Positions 9,215-19,168 of a DNA stretch of 64,000 bases are shown here, piece after piece (the stretch's first letter is position 1; each line of letters starts with the position of its first letter). A program made the translations under genes and the position numbers. The stretch is from an uncultured Pelagibacteraceae bacterium (GTDB taxonomy: Bacteria; Pseudomonadota; Alphaproteobacteria; Pelagibacterales; Pelagibacteraceae): NCBI GenBank assembly GCA_902616245.1, contig CACMSB010000001.1, forward strand, positions 248,001 to 312,000, read 5' to 3'. The notes beneath the pieces are model-generated. The model was not told the DNA's origin. It saw nothing but the letters and a program-made list of their open reading frames with translations, and did not search any database.

Positions 9215-11232
9215 GTATTTTTTCTATTTTCAACTAAACTTTTTACTACACTTGGATCTGCCAAAGTTGTTGTATCACCTAATTGGTCATGTTCATTTGC
9301 TGCAATTTTTCTGAGAATTCTTCTCATAATTTTGCCTGATCTAGTTTTTGGAAGACCAGGAGAAAATTGAATTAGATCTGGTGTAGCTATTGGACCAATT
9401 TGTTTTCTAACCCATAGCTTTAAATCTCTTTCTAAATCTAAAGTTGATTTTTCTCCTACATTCAAAGTAACGTAACAATACAAGCCATTACCTTTAATAT
9501 CATGCGGATATCCAACAACAGCAGCCTCAGCAACTTTTGGATGAGCTACAAAAGCACTTTCTATTTCGGCAGTTCCAAGATTATGTCCTGAAACAATAAT
9601 TACATCATCAACTCTTCCTGTAATCCAGTAATATCCATCTTTATCTCTTCTGCATCCATCTCCTGTAAAATATTTTCCGTCAAATTGAGAAAAATAAGTA
9701 TCAATAAATCTTTGATGATCACCATAAACTGTCCGCATCTGACCGGGCCAAGATTGTGCAATACATAATCGACCTTCAGCTTCCCCTTTTAAAACTTTCC
9801 CTTCTTTATTTACTATTACTGGTTTAATCCCATAAAAAGGTTTTGTTGCTGAACCTGGTTTTAAATTTATAGCTCCTGTTTGTGGGCTAATTAATATCCC
9901 ACCCGTTTCTGTTTGCCACCAAGTATCAACAATCGGACAATTAGAATCTCCAACAGTTTTATAATACCACTCCCAGGCTTCTGGATTGATTGGTTCACCT
10001 ACAGTTCCTAATAATTTCAAAGATTTTCTTGACGTTTTTTTAACAGGCTTATCGCCCTCTCTCATTAAAGCTCTTATTGCTGTTGGAGCAGTATAAAAAA
10101 TATTCACTTTGTATTTATCAACAATTTGCCACCACCTCGAACTATCAGGATAGGTAGGAATTCCCTCAAACATTATAGTCGTTGCGCCATTTGATAATGG
10201 TCCATAAATAATGTAGCTATGACCTGTTACCCAACCAATATCAGCTGTGCACCAATAAATATCTTTAGGTTTATAATTAAATATATATTGATGGGTCATT
10301 GATGCGTAAACCATATACCCACCAGTTGTATGCATCACCCCTTTTGGTTTTCCTGTTGAACCTGATGTGTACAAAATAAATAGGGGATCTTCTGCATTCA
10401 TTTCTTCGGGTTCACATTTATTTGAAACTTTTTTTGTTAACTCGTGGTACCAAACATCTCTTCGTTCATCCCAATTTATTCTATTGCCTGTTCTTTTAAC
10501 AACAACACATTTTTTTACATTTGGGCAATTTACTAAAGCTTCGTCAGCTATTGATTTTAAAGGTATTATTTTTCCACCTCTTATACCTTCATCAGCTGTA
10601 ATTAGATAATCAGATTCGCAATCGTTTATTCGTCCAGAAATACTATCGGGAGAAAAGCCTCCAAAAATTATTGAATGTACTGCTCCTATTCTTGCACAAG
10701 CTAACATAGTATATGCAAGTTCTGGTATCATAGTTAAATAAATTGTTACTCTATCGCCTTTTTTAACACCTAATTCTTTAAGACCATTTGCGGCTTTGGA
10801 AACTTCTTTGTGTAATTCTTTGTAAGAAATTTTCTTTTGAACTTTTGGATCATCCCCAACCCATATAATTGCAGTTTTGTCTTTATTTTTTTTTAAGTGT
10901 CTATCAATACAATTTGCCGATGCATTAAGAGTACCATCGTAAAACCATTTTATCTTAACATCCGATTTACTATATTTAACATCTTTAATTTTTGAATATG
11001 GTTTTATCCAATTAATTCTTTTTCCTTCTTTTTTCCAGAACCCATCATTATCTTTTATTGAAGCTTTATATTTTTTTTCATACTGAGATTTATTTACTAG
11101 AGCTTTGCTAATCCAGTCTTTCTTAGTTCTATATATAAGTTCTTTTTCTTGCTTTGGAGCTAAAGACTTTGACTTAGTTTTTTTTTTTGTGATTATTTTT
11201 TTTTTTCTTTTTTTTACTTTTTTTTTAGGCAT
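9211..11232 (-). CDS. acsA: Acetyl-CoA synthetase with lysine-rich N-terminal tail
   Basis: Converts acetate, ATP and CoA to acetyl-CoA. The AMP-binding motif [11 protein letters not shown] lies near residue 288, [10 protein letters not shown] and [20 protein letters not shown] follow, and the C-terminal catalytic Lys is in SGKIMRR near 637. At 673 residues it is about 20-30 longer than common AcsA because of an N-terminal tail in which 16 of the first 30 residues are Lys or Arg. No later Met precedes the conserved region, so the tail appears real. With the nearby Na+ symporter it forms an acetate uptake and activation module. Confidence 0.95.
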   Translation of the reverse strand: MPKKKVKKRKKKIITKKKTKSKSLAPKQEKELIYRTKKDWISKALVNKSQYEKKYKASIKDNDGFWKKEGKRINWIKPYSKIKDVKYSKSDVKIKWFYDGTLNASANCIDRHLKKNKDKTAIIWVGDDPKVQKKISYKELHKEVSKAANGLKELGVKKGDRVTIYLTMIPELAYTMLACARIGAVHSIIFGGFSPDSISGRINDCESDYLITADEGIRGGKIIPLKSIADEALVNCPNVKKCVVVKRTGNRINWDERRDVWYHELTKKVSNKCEPEEMNAEDPLFILYTSGSTGKPKGVMHTTGGYMVYASMTHQYIFNYKPKDIYWCTADIGWVTGHSYIIYGPLSNGATTIMFEGIPTYPDSSRWWQIVDKYKVNIFYTAPTAIRALMREGDKPVKKTSRKSLKLLGTVGEPINPEAWEWYYKTVGDSNCPIVDTWWQTETGGILISPQTGAINLKPGSATKPFYGIKPVIVNKEGKVLKGEAEGRLCIAQSWPGQMRTVYGDHQRFIDTYFSQFDGKYFTGDGCRRDKDGYYWITGRVDDVIIVSGHNLGTAEIESAFVAHPKVAEAAVVGYPHDIKGNGLYCYVTLNVGEKSTLDLERDLKLWVRKQIGPIATPDLIQFSPGLPKTRSGKIMRRILRKIAANEHDQLGDTTTLADPSVVKSLVENRKNT

Positions 11233-11246
11233 GTATTATAAATTTT

Positions 11247-11660
11247 CTAGATACTACTCATCTTCAAAATAATTTTCCAGCATTTAGTGTCTATTGGCAT
11301 GACAGACAGTCTGCTTTGTTTTATTAGTGCAATATCTTTTAAATCTTTATTTTTTTTAATATTTTCAAGAGAAACTGCTGTTTTTAGTTTGCTTTTATAC
11401 TTAACTTTTACTGCTACAAATCGCTTCTCTTTATCTGTTGGGTCGATAAAAGCTGTTTTAATTACTTCAACAATTCCAACGATTTCTTTACCAATATTTG
11501 AATGGTAAAAAAAACAAAGATCACCCTTCTTCATTTTTTTCAAATTATTTGCTGCTTGATAATTTCTTACTCCATCCCAGTCGGCACCTTTTGCACCAAC
11601 CTTTAATTGTTGTTCTATCGACCAAACATTTGGTTCTGATTTTAACAACCAATAATTCAT
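11247..11660 (-). CDS. EVE-domain protein
   Basis: A 137-residue single EVE domain (PUA-like fold). The opening YWLLKSEPNVWSIEQ, WDGVRNYQAANNLK and MKKGDLCFFYHSN match the family closely, with the aromatic cage residues kept. EVE domains bind modified bases in nucleic acid; the physiological target of this stand-alone form is not settled. Its start codon shares one base with the tsaD stop codon, so it is probably translated as the downstream partner of tsaD. This pairing is common in proteobacteria. Confidence 0.9.
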   Translation of the reverse strand: MNYWLLKSEPNVWSIEQQLKVGAKGADWDGVRNYQAANNLKKMKKGDLCFFYHSNIGKEIVGIVEVIKTAFIDPTDKEKRFVAVKVKYKSKLKTAVSLENIKKNKDLKDIALIKQSRLSVMPIDTKCWKIILKMSSI

Positions 11661-12730
11661 TACAAAACTACTCCAGCTCCTTTTAAAAATTTAGCACTTG
11701 CATCCAAAGCTAATCTTGGACTAGCTTCTAAATCCAAATTATCAAATTTCTTTATTTTATATTTTTCTAGACCCACCAATGCAATCATTGCTGCGTTGTC
11801 TCCACATAGTTTAATATCTGGAAAAATTGCCTTAAAGCCATTCTCATTACTCACTTCGATTAGTTTTTTTCGTATACCTTTGTTTGCCGCAACTCCTCCT
11901 GCAACGATAAAAGATTTTTCTTTAAATGAGTTTTTTAAAAATTCCTTAAAAGCAATCTTAGATTTAATATACAATATTTCTTCGATAGTTTTTTGAAAAG
12001 ACGCTGCTAAATCATATTTATCTTGTTCTAATTTTATATATTTTGTTATTCTTAGTATTGCAGTTTTAAGCCCTGCAAAAGATAAATTGCATCCACCTTT
12101 ATTAATTATTGGTTTGGGTAATTTATATTTATTTGGATCACCTTTTTCTGCAAATTTTTCTAACTTTGGACCACCTGGAAATTCTATTCCTAAAAGTTTT
12201 GCAGTTTTGTCAAATGCTTCTCCTAAAGCGTCATCAATTGTAGTTCCTAATCTTGTGTAACTAGCTAATCCATTCACACTTAAAAATTGACTGTGTCCAC
12301 CCGAAATCAATAGAAGTAAATAAGGATAATTAATATTAGTTTGAAGTTTTGGACTTAAAGCATGACCCTCTAGATGATTAACACCAATAAATGGAACCTT
12401 TAAGGATGATGCGAGTGATTTTGCAAAATTTAAACCAACACTGAGACAAATTATTAAACCAGGTCCAGATGTTGCGGCAACAGCTGATATTTTATCAAGA
12501 GTTACGCCACTTTCATCCAAAGCTTTTTTTGCAATTAAATTAATTTTTTCAACATGTGACCTTGCAGCTAATTCTGGAACAACTCCCCCAAATTCTTTAT
12601 GAATGTCAAATTGACTTGAAACTATATTTGATAAAATTTTTGGTATACCACTTTCGTTATCTTGAATAATCGAAACCGCTGTTTCATCACAACTTGTCTC
12701 AATTCCTAATATTATTGGCCTTTTATTCAT
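11660..12730 (-). CDS. tsaD: tRNA N6-threonylcarbamoyladenosine transferase
   Basis: Transfers threonylcarbamoyl to A37 of ANN-decoding tRNAs, with TsaB and TsaE. Length 356 is typical. Seen are LGIETSCDETAVS at 8-20, the metal-binding H119 and H123 in NHLEGH, LLISGGHSQ, and the ATP-binding AGGVAANKGIR near the C-terminus. It is followed by the EVE gene with one shared base and is divergent from hemC across a 58-base AT-rich gap that should hold both promoters. Confidence 0.97.
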   Translation of the reverse strand: MNKRPIILGIETSCDETAVSIIQDNESGIPKILSNIVSSQFDIHKEFGGVVPELAARSHVEKINLIAKKALDESGVTLDKISAVAATSGPGLIICLSVGLNFAKSLASSLKVPFIGVNHLEGHALSPKLQTNINYPYLLLLISGGHSQFLSVNGLASYTRLGTTIDDALGEAFDKTAKLLGIEFPGGPKLEKFAEKGDPNKYKLPKPIINKGGCNLSFAGLKTAILRITKYIKLEQDKYDLAASFQKTIEEILYIKSKIAFKEFLKNSFKEKSFIVAGGVAANKGIRKKLIEVSNENGFKAIFPDIKLCGDNAAMIALVGLEKYKIKKFDNLDLEASPRLALDASAKFLKGAGVVL

Positions 12731-12788
12731 AAATTATTTTTTATAATTAATACAATTAATCTATAAGAATGTAATAAAAATAACTTTT

Positions 12789-13700
12789 ATGAAAAGAGCT
12801 AATCTTGTAATTGGAACACGTGGAAGTAAGTTAGCAATGATTTACGCAGAAAATGTGAAAAAAGAACTAAAGAAATACTTTTCTAAAGAGATTCAATTAA
12901 AAAAAATAGCAACAACAGGAGATCAAAGGCAAGATGAGAGATTGTCTGAAATAGGAGGTAAAGGATTATTTTCAAAACAAATTGAAAAAGATTTATTAAA
13001 TAAAAATATAGATATAGCAGTACATGCCTTTAAAGATATGCCTACGGAAGAAACTGAAAATCTTTTAACTAATAATTTTTTAAAAAGAAATTCTCCTAAT
13101 GAAATTTTAATAAGTAAAAATAATATAAAATTTGAAGATTTAGAGCCAAACTCAATTATTGGCACATCATCATATAGACGAGAATATCAACTTAAGAAAA
13201 AAAGACCCAACTTAAAATATAAACTTATCAGAGGAAATGTTGATACTAGAGTTCAAAAGTTAGAAAAAGGAGAATATGATGCAATAATTCTCTCAAAAGC
13301 AGGAGTAGATGCTTTAAACTTACAACATAAAATTTCACAAGAATTCAGTGTTGACGAACTTATACCTTGTGCAGGACAAGGAATTATAGCAATTCAATGC
13401 AGAGAAGATGATAATGAAATTAAAAAATTACTTGAAAAAATTAATGATCAAGAAACAAGAACTGTTGCGAAAGCAGAAAGAGAGGTTTTAAAAGTTCTTG
13501 AAGGAGATTGTGATACTGCAGTAGGTGTATTTGCAAAATCAAATGGTAAAAAAGTAGACTTATTGACCGAATTATTTTCTGTCGATGGGAAAAATAAATA
13601 TTTTATAAAAAAAAGTCTTCAAAAAGACAATATTGAATCTACTAGCAGAATGGTGGGAGAAGAGCTTAAAATAAAATCAAAAGGTTCTTATAAAAATTAA
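12789..13700 (+). CDS. hemC: Hydroxymethylbilane synthase
   Basis: Polymerises four porphobilinogen units to hydroxymethylbilane in tetrapyrrole synthesis. A 303-residue protein with IGTRGSKLAMIYAE at the start, the basic substrate-binding segments GTSSYRREYQLK and IRGNVDTRVQKL, and C241 in LEGDCDT as the attachment point of the dipyrromethane cofactor. It is followed after one base by hemD, and the same run continues with mscS, yggT and folD. Confidence 0.96.
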   Translation: MKRANLVIGTRGSKLAMIYAENVKKELKKYFSKEIQLKKIATTGDQRQDERLSEIGGKGLFSKQIEKDLLNKNIDIAVHAFKDMPTEETENLLTNNFLKRNSPNEILISKNNIKFEDLEPNSIIGTSSYRREYQLKKKRPNLKYKLIRGNVDTRVQKLEKGEYDAIILSKAGVDALNLQHKISQEFSVDELIPCAGQGIIAIQCREDDNEIKKLLEKINDQETRTVAKAEREVLKVLEGDCDTAVGVFAKSNGKKVDLLTELFSVDGKNKYFIKKSLQKDNIESTSRMVGEELKIKSKGSYKN

Positions 13701-13701
13701 A

Positions 13702-14400
13702 ATGCATATTTTATTAACCAGACCATTAGATGATAGCAAAGAATTAATTTTAAAATTTACTTCTATGAAACATAAAGTTTCTCATTTACCCTTATTACAA
13801 ATAAAAAAAATAGAAACACAAGAAATAGATTTTAGCCAATTCAAAGGCGTCATTTTCACAAGCGCTAATTCTTTAAAAAATTTAAATATTTCAAAAATAG
13901 ATAAAAAGATAATTTGTTTTTGTATTGGTCTTGCAACAGAAAGAAAGGCAAAAGAATTAGGCTTTCAAAATATTTTCTGCGCCGAAGGTAATGTAAATAA
14001 TCTTAAAGAATTAATTTTACAAAACTTTGATCCAAAGATTGGACCGATGGCATACATAAGCGGAGAAATTATTTCTTATAATCTTGATCAAGACTTAATT
14101 TCAGAAAACTATGTCATCAAGAGAATTATAAATTATACAGCAATACCTAATGAAAATTTAAGTGACGATTTTTTAAGAGATATAAAATCTTCTGTGCCAG
14201 AAATTGTTTTCATATATTCTGAAAATAGTGCAAAAACATTTTTTACCTTAATAAAAAAATATAATTTAGATAATATTTGGATGGAAACTAACCTAATGTG
14301 CATAGGCGAGAAAGCATCATCAGCATTGAATGACATAAAATGGAAAAAAATTTTTCTTTTTAACCCTGGTGAAGAAGAGTTTTTGCTATATAAAATTTAA
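13702..14400 (+). CDS. hemD: Uroporphyrinogen-III synthase
   Basis: A 232-residue protein in the HemD position directly after hemC. Family features are ILLTRPLDDSKEL at the start, GVIFTSANSLKNL, a central ISGEIIS segment and a C-terminal IGEKASSAL. Sequence is poorly conserved in this family, so the call rests on these motifs plus gene order. The enzyme closes and isomerises hydroxymethylbilane to uroporphyrinogen III. Confidence 0.88.
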   Translation: MHILLTRPLDDSKELILKFTSMKHKVSHLPLLQIKKIETQEIDFSQFKGVIFTSANSLKNLNISKIDKKIICFCIGLATERKAKELGFQNIFCAEGNVNNLKELILQNFDPKIGPMAYISGEIISYNLDQDLISENYVIKRIINYTAIPNENLSDDFLRDIKSSVPEIVFIYSENSAKTFFTLIKKYNLDNIWMETNLMCIGEKASSALNDIKWKKIFLFNPGEEEFLLYKI

Positions 14401-14402
14401 AA

Positions 14403-15488
14403 ATGGACGTTTTAAATAAACTAAATGAGTTATTTTTATCTGTATGGAAGCAGGGAATTCTTGGTGTAGATTTCTTTCAGATAATAGTGGGTCTTGGAAT
14501 ATTTGTATTATTTTTAATATTTAGAGGTCTAATCAGTAAACTTGTAATAAAAAAATTGGAATTAATTTCAAAAAGAACAACCAATAAATTAGATGATACT
14601 TTTGTAAAATCTATGGAAGGTCCTGCTAGGTTTCTTCCAATTGTTCTTGGTGTCTTTTTTGCCAGTTACTATATGTCATTTGATAATGAAACTAGGGGTT
14701 TCATAGATAACGTTAACAGAACTTTAATAACAATTTTAATATTTTGGATAATACATCAGATAATTGAGCCTATATCATATATTTTAAGTGGATTAGATAA
14801 AGTCCTGACAAAAGAATTAATAGGATGGATAATAAAGTCTCTCAAAATTTTAATTTTTATTTTAGGTGCAGCTGCTGTTCTTGAGTTATGGGGTATTAAA
14901 ATTGGACCAATAATTGCTGGGCTAGGTTTATTTGGAGTAGCAGTAGCATTAGGCGCTCAGGATTTATTTAAAAATTTAATCTCAGGAATTTTAGTTTTAG
15001 TTGAAAAAAGATTTAGAATTGGTGATTGGATTAAAGTTGAGGGAGTTATCGAAGGGGTTGTTGAGAACATTGGATTTAGATCAACTGTTGTAAGAAAATT
15101 TGACAAATCACTGGCAATTATTCCTAATTTTCAATTTGCAGAAAATGCAGTGATTAATAACACAAGAAAGACTAACTGGGCCATTAGTTGGATAATAACT
15201 CTTCAATATGACACTACAATTGATCAATTGAAAACAATAAGAGACGAAATTGAAGATCACATCAATAAAGGTGATGATTATGACCAATCGGTAGGAGTCG
15301 CTGTAAGAATAGATAAGTTTTCAGATAGCTCGATTGATATGTATGTTAGATGTTTTACAAAAACAAATAGTTGGACTAATTATTTACAAGTAAAAGAAAA
15401 TTTGGCACTAGAAATAAAAAAAATTGTTGAAGGTAAGGGAGCTGCTTTTGCATTTCCAAGTCAGTCTATTTATGTTGAAAAAAAATGA
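14403..15488 (+). CDS. mscS: Small-conductance mechanosensitive channel
   Basis: A 361-residue MscS-family channel with about four hydrophobic segments. The pore-lining helix is in the stretch ending AGLGLFGVAVALGAQDLFKNL, followed by the beta domain with FRIGDWIKVEGVIEGVVENIGFRST and IPNFQFAENAVIN, both diagnostic. It relieves turgor on osmotic down-shift. It starts 2 bases after hemD and overlaps the YggT gene by 4 bases, so co-expression with the hem genes is likely, though no functional link is evident. Confidence 0.93.
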   Translation: MDVLNKLNELFLSVWKQGILGVDFFQIIVGLGIFVLFLIFRGLISKLVIKKLELISKRTTNKLDDTFVKSMEGPARFLPIVLGVFFASYYMSFDNETRGFIDNVNRTLITILIFWIIHQIIEPISYILSGLDKVLTKELIGWIIKSLKILIFILGAAAVLELWGIKIGPIIAGLGLFGVAVALGAQDLFKNLISGILVLVEKRFRIGDWIKVEGVIEGVVENIGFRSTVVRKFDKSLAIIPNFQFAENAVINNTRKTNWAISWIITLQYDTTIDQLKTIRDEIEDHINKGDDYDQSVGVAVRIDKFSDSSIDMYVRCFTKTNSWTNYLQVKENLALEIKKIVEGKGAAFAFPSQSIYVEKK

Positions 15489-15775
15489 TTGCTATATTTT
15501 ATTTAGCTCTTCAAATTTTAAAACTTTATTCATATGTTGTAATTGCCAATGTCGTTATAAGTTGGTTGGTCGCTTTTAATGTACTAAATACAAGCAATCG
15601 GTTTGTATATTTAATATTAGATTTCACTTATAAAATGACAGAACCGATTCTAATAAGAATTAGAAGATTTTTACCTAATCTTGGTGCTTTTGATATTTCT
15701 CCTATCGTACTTCTTTTGTTGATATGGTTCATAGAAATGTGTATGAAACTCTACATTGCACCACTAATATTTTAA
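15485..15775 (+). CDS. YggT family membrane protein
   Basis: A 96-residue protein with two hydrophobic segments flanking the family motif TEPILIRIRRFLPNLGAFDISPIV. YggT proteins have been linked in other bacteria to osmotic tolerance and division-site organisation, but their biochemical role is unknown. It overlaps mscS by 4 bases (ATGA-type coupling), and folD starts 3 bases after its stop. Confidence 0.9.
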   Translation: MIAIFYLALQILKLYSYVVIANVVISWLVAFNVLNTSNRFVYLILDFTYKMTEPILIRIRRFLPNLGAFDISPIVLLLLIWFIEMCMKLYIAPLIF

Positions 15776-15778
15776 TAA

Positions 15779-16624
15779 ATGATTTTAATTGATGGAAAAA
15801 AAGCTGCTGCTGATTTAAGAGAAGAGCTCAAGAAAGAAGTCTTATCTCTAAAAGATAAGCACAATAAAGTTCCAGGTTTAACAGTCATATTGATTGGTGA
15901 TTTAGCGCCTAGTCAAATTTATGTTAGAAATAAAGAGAAATCCGCCAAAGAAGTAGGTCTTAAATCAGAGGTGATTAGATACCCTTACAGTGTTGAAGAA
16001 AGTGAAGTTTTAAAAAAAATTGATGAACTTAACAATGACGATTCTGTTTCAGGAATTTTAGTTCAGCTACCACTTCCGAAACATATTGATAAACAAAAAG
16101 TTATAGAGGCAATTATGCCAGATAAAGATGTAGATGGATTTCATCCTATGAATGTTGGTAATCTGTCGTCAGGTTATGAAAGTTCTATTCCATGCACTCC
16201 TTTAGGTTGTTATTTATTAATAAAAAAAATTGAACCAAACCTTAATGGAAAAAAGGCTGTAATTGTTGGAAGATCAAACTTAAATGGTAAGCCAATGACA
16301 CAGTTGTTGTTGAAAGAAAATTGCACAGTTACAATTACTCATTCAAAAACAAATGATCTTAAGAGTGAATGTTTAAAAGGAGACATTATAGTTGCTGCTG
16401 TTGGGATCCCTGAGCTTGTAAAAGGTGATTGGGTTAAAAAAGATGCAATTGTGATTGACGTTGGTATTAATAAAACTGAAAATGGCCTAGTTGGCGATGT
16501 TGCATTTGATGAAGTATCAAAAGTTGCAAAAGCTTTAACTCCAGTTCCAGGTGGAGTCGGACCTATGACTATTGCATGTTTACTTAAAAATACAATCGAA
16601 TGTTTTAAAAGAGTAAATAAATAA
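15779..16624 (+). CDS. folD: Methylenetetrahydrofolate dehydrogenase / cyclohydrolase
   Basis: Bifunctional one-carbon enzyme interconverting 5,10-methylene- and 10-formyl-tetrahydrofolate. A 281-residue protein with the Tyr/Lys catalytic region QIYVRNKEKSAKEVGL, VQLPLPKHID, DVDGFHPMNVG, the NADP-binding VIVGRSNLNGKP and the C-terminal TPVPGGVGPMT. Last gene of the hemCD-mscS-yggT-folD run; its stop is 6 bases from that of the convergent ABC permease gene. Confidence 0.97.
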   Translation: MILIDGKKAAADLREELKKEVLSLKDKHNKVPGLTVILIGDLAPSQIYVRNKEKSAKEVGLKSEVIRYPYSVEESEVLKKIDELNNDDSVSGILVQLPLPKHIDKQKVIEAIMPDKDVDGFHPMNVGNLSSGYESSIPCTPLGCYLLIKKIEPNLNGKKAVIVGRSNLNGKPMTQLLLKENCTVTITHSKTNDLKSECLKGDIIVAAVGIPELVKGDWVKKDAIVIDVGINKTENGLVGDVAFDEVSKVAKALTPVPGGVGPMTIACLLKNTIECFKRVNK

Positions 16625-16630
16625 AATTTA

Positions 16631-19168
16631 TTACTGATTTCTAATTAAAGGATAAACCTTAGGATTTAAGTATTTAAGATTAGTTAGCAGTATTAAAATC
16701 AAGGTTACAATTCCTATTGAGGCACCAAGGTAAGTTAAAACTTTAAAATCAAATTGCCAAACTAATTCAAAAATATTCTCCATAATAAATTTTGATCCAA
16801 TTACTGCAAAAAATATTGCAATTAATATTACCGACATAAAAATAATTATAAATTCTATTAAAGAGGAAAATATAATTTCTTTTTTTGAAAAACCTAAAAT
16901 TTTAAATACTAGATTTTGGTACTCTTTTACTTTTCCTTGGACCATTATAGCACTTGAGATAACAATCAATCCAATGACAATTGTTACACCTGAAATTAGG
17001 GTTACAGCCATGAAGACTTTATTTAAAACTGATGTCACTTTGTTTAAGTAATCAGCAATTTTTATCATAGACAAACTCGGTAATACTTCTAACATTTTGG
17101 TTTCATCAAAATTATCTGGTTTTTTAAATTTAGCAGTTGCTAAATATTCATGAGGAATTTTTTTTGCAAATTGTGGATTAAATAACATGGCAAAATTAAT
17201 ATTTAGATCACGATAATCAACTTCTCTAAAATTAACTATTTCTCCATCAATTTCTCGACCATAAATGTTTAAAGTAAAAATATCTCCCAACTCAATGTTA
17301 AAATCTTTAGCCACTTTTGCATCAAGTGATATCTGAAGTTGGTTAGGTTTAGATAAGTCCCACCATTCCCCTTTTAAAATTGGGTTATCTTTAGGTATAT
17401 TTTCAACCCAAGAAGATCTTCTTTCACTTCCAATTACCCAATAACTGTCATTATCTGGCTTAATATAGCTATTTGGATTCACACCATTAATTTTTACTAT
17501 TCCGGAAGAAACCATAGGCACTATTTCAATGTTCGCATCAGGGTTCATTTTGTAAACACCTTGTTCAAATTTTTTCTTTTCACCTTTTTGAATTCCAACA
17601 AAAAAATAATCAGGTGCAATATCTGGAATAGATCTTGCAATTTCTCTTTTAAAATTTGTTCCAACTAAAGCTAAAGTTAATAATAAAGTTACACCTAAGC
17701 CTAAAGACATAATCGTTATAGGAGTGATACTTTTTGTTTGAGTTATATTTTTTATCGATACTTTTAAAGAGATATTTGAATTAAAATTAAACTTTTTCAG
17801 TAAATAAATTATAATTTTCGAAAGTAAAAAAAATACAATTAGACATACAAAAAAAGCCAGAAAATAACCCAAGCTGTAAGAAGGCCTTTCAGATCCTAGT
17901 GTAAACAATAAAACTAAAAATGATAGCAAGATAAAACTTAAAATAACTGACTTTTTTGAGTAATAAAATTGTAGATTTTGGAATACGTTTCTAAATAGAT
18001 TTGATGCTTTAACTTGATCAATTGAACTTATTGTTGGTATTGAAAAAATTATAAGAACTAACAAACCTACAATAAATATTTTTATAAAATTAATTAAAGA
18101 GAATTTTGGATAAACATTTAATCCCAACCCATCAGATAAATATTTATCAGCTATTGGTACAATTAAAAAACTTGAGCCATAAGAAATTACAGTAATAATA
18201 AATAATAATATTAACAATTGAAGGTAATAAAGTGTTTTTATATTCCCTGGATAAAATCCCACAGCTTTTCTTACAGCTATAGACATATTATTCTGGTTTA
18301 TAAATGACAACAATGTATTAGCGATACCTATTCCAGCAATTAACATTGCACTAATTGAAACTAAAGAGAGAAATTGGGAAAAATTATTAATTATCCTTTT
18401 TAAGCCACTAGCTGAATTTTCTGGAAATCTAAGTTTTACTTTTTGGTCATCTTTAAAAATATCTTTGATCTTACTTTCTATTTTTTCTGGATCATCACTT
18501 GGTTTAAACTTTACTTTATATTCATAATTTAAAAAACTACCTATTCCATTTAGTTTTAGTATCTCCAAAGTTTGTTTTCCTGCTAATGCCCAATCTCCAA
18601 AAGCTACAAACCCGCTGACATCAGGTACAGATTTTATAATTCCAACAACTATGAAACTTTGATCTTGTACCTTAACTTTGTCATTTATTTTTATCTTTAA
18701 AGTTTTTGATAAACTTTCATTAATCAAAATTGTCTTGGGTTCTTTTTGCATTCTTTCATAAGCATCTTCTGGCTCATAAACAACTTCACCGTAAAGTGGA
18801 TACATTTCATCAACTGTTTTAATTCTTGTAAATAATGATTTATTTTTTTCTCTGCCTGTCGTAGAAAGCATTGTACTGAACTCTATCATTTTTGAGACAG
18901 TTGAAAATTCCTTTACTTTATTGACTAAATTAAGATCCCCCTGATTACGGTTATAATCGATTTCGAGATCTCCGCCCAAAAGAACTTTTGCATTATCATT
19001 AAGCTCTTTTTTTAAACTATCTTCGATTGTAAAGATGGCACTTAAAATAAAAAGACTGATAAACAGCGTTACAATAATGCTTGAAATTTTTTTATAATTT
19101 CTGCTTAAATCCTTTAAAGCATATTTGAATATTAAACTTAACTCCGAAGGATTATTTAATTTTTCCAT
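16631..19168 (-). CDS. ABC transporter permease, FtsX-like, YbbP type
   Basis: An 845-residue permease with two FtsX-like halves. It has an N-terminal helix, a periplasmic MacB-like domain, then three helices (near 270-375), more helices near 400-500, a second periplasmic domain and three C-terminal helices. This architecture is that of YbbP, the partner of YbbA. The pair is thought to work on lipids or exported proteins at the inner membrane, but no substrate is proven; the neighbouring esterase is a suggestive link. It overlaps the ATPase gene by 17 bases. Confidence 0.85.
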   Translation of the reverse strand: MEKLNNPSELSLIFKYALKDLSRNYKKISSIIVTLFISLFILSAIFTIEDSLKKELNDNAKVLLGGDLEIDYNRNQGDLNLVNKVKEFSTVSKMIEFSTMLSTTGREKNKSLFTRIKTVDEMYPLYGEVVYEPEDAYERMQKEPKTILINESLSKTLKIKINDKVKVQDQSFIVVGIIKSVPDVSGFVAFGDWALAGKQTLEILKLNGIGSFLNYEYKVKFKPSDDPEKIESKIKDIFKDDQKVKLRFPENSASGLKRIINNFSQFLSLVSISAMLIAGIGIANTLLSFINQNNMSIAVRKAVGFYPGNIKTLYYLQLLILLFIITVISYGSSFLIVPIADKYLSDGLGLNVYPKFSLINFIKIFIVGLLVLIIFSIPTISSIDQVKASNLFRNVFQNLQFYYSKKSVILSFILLSFLVLLFTLGSERPSYSLGYFLAFFVCLIVFFLLSKIIIYLLKKFNFNSNISLKVSIKNITQTKSITPITIMSLGLGVTLLLTLALVGTNFKREIARSIPDIAPDYFFVGIQKGEKKKFEQGVYKMNPDANIEIVPMVSSGIVKINGVNPNSYIKPDNDSYWVIGSERRSSWVENIPKDNPILKGEWWDLSKPNQLQISLDAKVAKDFNIELGDIFTLNIYGREIDGEIVNFREVDYRDLNINFAMLFNPQFAKKIPHEYLATAKFKKPDNFDETKMLEVLPSLSMIKIADYLNKVTSVLNKVFMAVTLISGVTIVIGLIVISSAIMVQGKVKEYQNLVFKILGFSKKEIIFSSLIEFIIIFMSVILIAIFFAVIGSKFIMENIFELVWQFDFKVLTYLGASIGIVTLILILLTNLKYLNPKVYPLIRNQ

